A DNA stretch of 64,000 nt from DASPWV01 sp046726375. GTDB taxonomy: Bacteria > Acidobacteriota > Vicinamibacteria > Vicinamibacterales > UBA2999. The translations under genes and the position numbers were made by a program. Positions 61,098 through 64,000 of the stretch are shown here, one piece after another. The stretch covers positions 65,594 through 129,593 of the forward strand of contig JBKPAJ010000071.1 in NCBI GenBank assembly GCA_046726375.1, read 5' to 3'. The first letter of the stretch is position 1. Each line of letters starts with the position of its first letter. The notes below the pieces were generated by a model. That model searched no databases and was not told the origin of the DNA. It was given only the letters and a program-made list of their open reading frames with translations.

Positions 61098-64000
61098 TTA
61101 GAACGCCTGTCCGAGCGAGATGTGAAGGACCGATCCGCGCTCGCGAGTGCCGTTGGGAAGATCGTGCCGGTCGAGATTGAAACCGAGATCGATGCGAAGG
61201 GGTCCGAGCGGCGATCGATAGCGCAACCCAAATCCGGCCGCAGGCCGTAGTTCGGTGAGACTCAAATCGGTGGCGCGTCTGAACACATTGCCGGCGTCGA
61301 GAAAGGCGACCGCGCCCACGCCCTTCCAATACGGTGCGCGCAGCTCCACGTTGAACACGGCAAGGCCGTTGCCTCCAGTCGGGAATCCCTGATCGTTCAG
61401 CGTATCCTCGGCGCCGAGTTGATCCAGCACAAAGCCGCGCACGGTGTTGTCGCCGCCGGCAAAGAAACGTTCGCTCGCTGGCAGATCCTTCACCACGTCG
61501 ACAATGACTTCCCCATCCGGCCCCAGAACAGGCTGTCCGTTGCTGTCACGGCGCTCGACCGTCCGCTCAAAGCCAACCGCCAGCCCAATTCTCGCGGCAG
61601 CTGCCACGACCATACGACCTGCGCCGGGGAGGCGTCGATAAACGAACCCTTGCACAAACGTGCGTGCGAAGCCTACTTCGGATCCCATAAAGCGTGGGGC
61701 GACGGTGCCATCGATACCGAAGACGCTGCCGCGCTCTGGATCGAGCACGTCGTTGCGCGAATCGCGAAGGACTGATCCGGTGAGCGTTGACAGTCGCACT
61801 TGAGGGAAGAGGCGGTCGACGAGCAGCCGATCCTCCGGCCGGATTTTCTCGTCGAAGAGCTTGGTGTAGTCGAAGGCGTAGCGCCCGCTCACTCCTAACC
61901 AGTTGCCGAATCGGCGCGCGTACTCGGCGCGGCCGCCACGGCGATTGAAATTGAAGCTCGCACGCACTGCTTGTTCGAAGAACCCAGTCAGCTGCGCCTC
62001 GCCTGGCCGGTTGAACGGTCGTGGTTCGCGATACGTGCCGACGACGCGGTATTCGTTGAAGCCGTAGCCGCCCTGATCGGTTGGGTCGGTCGAATCAATC
62101 GCCGGATCGCGCGGGCGAAAACTGACGCGGGAAAACAAACTCACTGAGCGGTTCTTGCCCCACAGGTTGCGGCGCGTCACTTCGAAGAAGCCGCGCGGTG
62201 CGACTTCGAATTGCGCTTCGGCGCGTCCCTGGTCATCGGGACGAAGGCGGCGCACGGCCTCGAGCCCGCCGCCTTCAGAGATGCTCGTGGACGGCGCTTC
62301 TTCCACTTCGATCAGCACGTCATGTCTGGAGCGCGCCCCGTGCGGGAGTTCGATGACGCGGACCCGACGGAATAGTCCCAATGTGGCCAGACGCCGCTGA
62401 CTTTCAACTAACGCGTCTTCTCCCAGCGGTTTGCCGGGTTCGAGTGCGCTCTCGCGGCGGATCATCTCGTCGCTCGTTCGATCGTTACCGGTCACGAGCA
62501 CGTGATCGATGGTCGTCTGCACGCCCTCGCGTATCACCCAGCGAACATCGACGCGACGGCCGTCCTCCCGCGGCGTCGATTCCGGCACAACGCGCACGTC
62601 TTGAAATCCTTCGCTGCGGTAGGCTCGTTCGATCGAGACGCGGTCTGCGTCGAGCTGCGGACGATAGAAAGGTTTTCCACTCGATAGCGTCAGGAGCTGC
62701 GTGATGCGCGACTCCGGCAGAGCATTGGCGCCCTGCACGGACACCGTCCCAACCGTCGTTTGCGGCCCCTCAGCGATGAGGAATCGCAGAGCCACGGGCA
62801 TCGGTCCGCCGGCCGCCGTTTCGGCCGAGCCTTGCAGCGTGATTTCCGGTTTGACCGTGGCCCGCGCAAAGCCGCGAACCTGGTAGAGCTCGGTCATGGC
62901 CGACGCGACCGTTGCAACACGCGTATCGACGAACGGCTCGCCAGCCTGCAACTTCATGAGCGGCGCCAACTCGGCAGACGTCAACGCGCTATTGCCGGCG
63001 ATCTGCGCCGAGGCGAGCGTGTGCATGGGTCCGCGCGCCACCGTGAACGTGAGGACCATCTCTTCGCCGCGCTGCTCGCGCACGTAGCGCACCTGTGCCG
63101 ATCGATACCCCTGTTGCCGGAGAAACCCCTCGATATTGCGTGACGCATCCTCGAGGAGGTCGAGATCGACGCTGCGCTCCTCGCGAATCGGCACGAGCGT
63201 GTCGCGCCGGTTCTCGGGCAGCGGATCGCCGGCAAACACGACGCGGACGCGCGGGCCTGGATCCACGTCGATGGTCAGGTTTGCCGTTTGATTGTCTTCC
63301 GAAAACCGTACCGAGGAATCGACGCGCGCTTCGTAGTAGCCAAGACGGCGGAGCTCGTCGGCGTAACTGTCGATGCGGATCCGAATGGCGGGACCGTCGT
63401 AGGGCCGACCGGTTTCGAGCTGAAGCCGCGAAATCAACGTCGCGGGCGCGATCGGCGGTGTTCCGGTCACGCTGACGCTGCCGATGCGCGCACGCGTGCC
63501 AGCGTCGATCGTGAGCACCACCTGCACGCTTTCGGGCGCATCGCCGGCAACGAGGCGCGACTCGATGCGCGCTGCCCGAAAGCCGCGCTCGGCATAATAC
63601 GCGCGCAGCGTGTCGATCATCTCGGGCACGCGCGCGGGAGACGGCCGCAATCCAAACCGCTCGCTGATCTCGCCCCGGAGAGCCCCGGCGTCGAGCTGGA
63701 GTGCTCCGGAAAACGACACTCGATCGACGCGTTGCACGGGCGCCAGCACCCACCGCAGCGCGACCGCGCCTGCGCGCACCGTCGAGGCCTCGGCATAGAC
63801 GCGTACGTCCTCAAATCGGCCGAGGCCCATGAGGTGATCGATGGTTTCGCGAACAGCTTCGAGGCGGAGCGGCTCGCCGACCCGTGTTTCGATCAGCTGG
63901 AGGACGGCGGGTTCTTCCAGCGGTTCACCTCCCAACTCGACGCGCACATCGGCAAGCGGTCTGCCAACGAAGTCGGCGACGTCGGCGTGCGCGGGCGCGG
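61098..64000 (-). CDS. BamA/TamA-like outer-membrane assembly protein, 5' end cut by window edge
   Basis: At least 967 residues are in the window. Upstream of the GTG at 63947 the frame stays open to the edge and encodes APAHADVADF, a likely signal-peptide end, so only a few codons are missing. Five or more POTRA-like repeats fill about residues 1-530 (SFSGALQLDAGALRGEISER, SVTGTPPIAPATLISRLQLE, SVQGANALPESRITQLLTLS, VLVTGNDRTSDEMIRRESAL). The C-terminal barrel ends in Phe (HISLGQAF) with GLRYRSPLGPLRIDLGFNL near the end. It inserts or secretes outer-membrane proteins. It is longer than classical BamA. Confidence 0.9.
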   Translation of the reverse strand, partial: APAHADVADFVGRPLADVRVELGGEPLEEPAVLQLIETRVGEPLRLEAVRETIDHLMGLGRFEDVRVYAEASTVRAGAVALRWVLAPVQRVDRVSFSGALQLDAGALRGEISERFGLRPSPARVPEMIDTLRAYYAERGFRAARIESRLVAGDAPESVQVVLTIDAGTRARIGSVSVTGTPPIAPATLISRLQLETGRPYDGPAIRIRIDSYADELRRLGYYEARVDSSVRFSEDNQTANLTIDVDPGPRVRVVFAGDPLPENRRDTLVPIREERSVDLDLLEDASRNIEGFLRQQGYRSAQVRYVREQRGEEMVLTFTVARGPMHTLASAQIAGNSALTSAELAPLMKLQAGEPFVDTRVATVASAMTELYQVRGFARATVKPEITLQGSAETAAGGPMPVALRFLIAEGPQTTVGTVSVQGANALPESRITQLLTLSSGKPFYRPQLDADRVSIERAYRSEGFQDVRVVPESTPREDGRRVDVRWVIREGVQTTIDHVLVTGNDRTSDEMIRRESALEPGKPLGEDALVESQRRLATLGLFRRVRVIELPHGARSRHDVLIEVEEAPSTSISEGGGLEAVRRLRPDDQGRAEAQFEVAPRGFFEVTRRNLWGKNRSVSLFSRVSFRPRDPAIDSTDPTDQGGYGFNEYRVVGTYREPRPFNRPGEAQLTGFFEQAVRASFNFNRRGGRAEYARRFGNWLGVSGRYAFDYTKLFDEKIRPEDRLLVDRLFPQVRLSTLTGSVLRDSRNDVLDPERGSVFGIDGTVAPRFMGSEVGFARTFVQGFVYRRLPGAGRMVVAAAARIGLAVGFERTVERRDSNGQPVLGPDGEVIVDVVKDLPASERFFAGGDNTVRGFVLDQLGAEDTLNDQGFPTGGNGLAVFNVELRAPYWKGVGAVAFLDAGNVFRRATDLSLTELRPAAGFGLRYRSPLGPLRIDLGFNLDRHDLPNGTRERGSVLHISLGQAF

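Overview
The window reads as one contiguous, GC-rich chromosomal segment that is very densely coded on both strands. It most likely comes from an acidobacterium, probably of the Vicinamibacteria (subdivision 6) type. This is an inference from gene families and not from a marker-gene phylogeny. The evidence is an ADOP-type MacB/FtsX permease paired with a PadR regulator, an Oar-like TonB-dependent receptor with a carboxypeptidase-regulatory-like N-terminus, several secreted PQQ-type beta-propellers, and a class II (B12-dependent) ribonucleotide reductase. No phage, insertion sequence, CRISPR array or rRNA was seen. One tRNA, tRNA-Leu(UAG), is present.

Layout. 1-10.7 kb: a lipoprotein cut by the left edge, then a minus-strand transcription unit (TonB receptor, secreted M28 peptidase, three overlapping beta-propeller genes) that ends in a 166-bp palindromic element. 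10.8-13.9 kb: a decayed FAD-oxidoreductase remnant, a solitary Dam-type methylase, a small zinc-ribbon protein, a small membrane protein, and a divergent ECF sigma factor with its zinc-type anti-sigma factor; a perfect 26-bp palindrome lies between the last two units. 14-22 kb: tRNA-Leu followed by a conserved proteostasis block, tig-clpP-clpX-lon-engB-rho. 22-27.4 kb: N-carbamoylputrescine amidase, a B12-type radical SAM enzyme, agmatine deiminase (agmatine to putrescine) and a cardiolipin-synthase-like PLD enzyme. 27.5-32 kb: ribosomal protein L31 and a MrfAB-like helicase/exonuclease DNA-repair pair. 32-40 kb: amino-acid permease, SDR, DUF547 protein, alpha/beta hydrolase, ADOP permease with PadR, RraA-like protein. 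40-45.7 kb: kelch protein with a BP74-like C-terminal domain, GHL10-type glycoside hydrolase, a permease remnant, a coiled-coil protein. 45.7-52.5 kb: RecQ, an MFS exporter, an MBL exonuclease plus ATP-dependent ligase, and a DUF2089/SHOCT pair. 52.7-56 kb: class II RNR with a clear promoter and two NrdR boxes. 56-64 kb: a lipoprotein, a histidine kinase and a sigma-54 activator; a CPBP protease; a SurA-like protein; and a BamA/TamA-like protein cut by the right edge.

The most unusual non-coding signal is a set of at least ten intergenic islands built from short tandem units, mostly with a period of seven bases and usually arranged as inverted arms. They use several unrelated unit sequences (GTTCAAA, CAGCTCT, AGATTGC/AAATCTC, GGTTCAT, GGTGCGG). 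They sit directly against start or stop codons, and in one case they encode a protein C-terminus and its stop. A second, separate class is the 166-bp palindrome at 808-973. Its 10-bp tip recurs at 39364-39373, and in both places the tip provides the TAG stop of a minus-strand gene.
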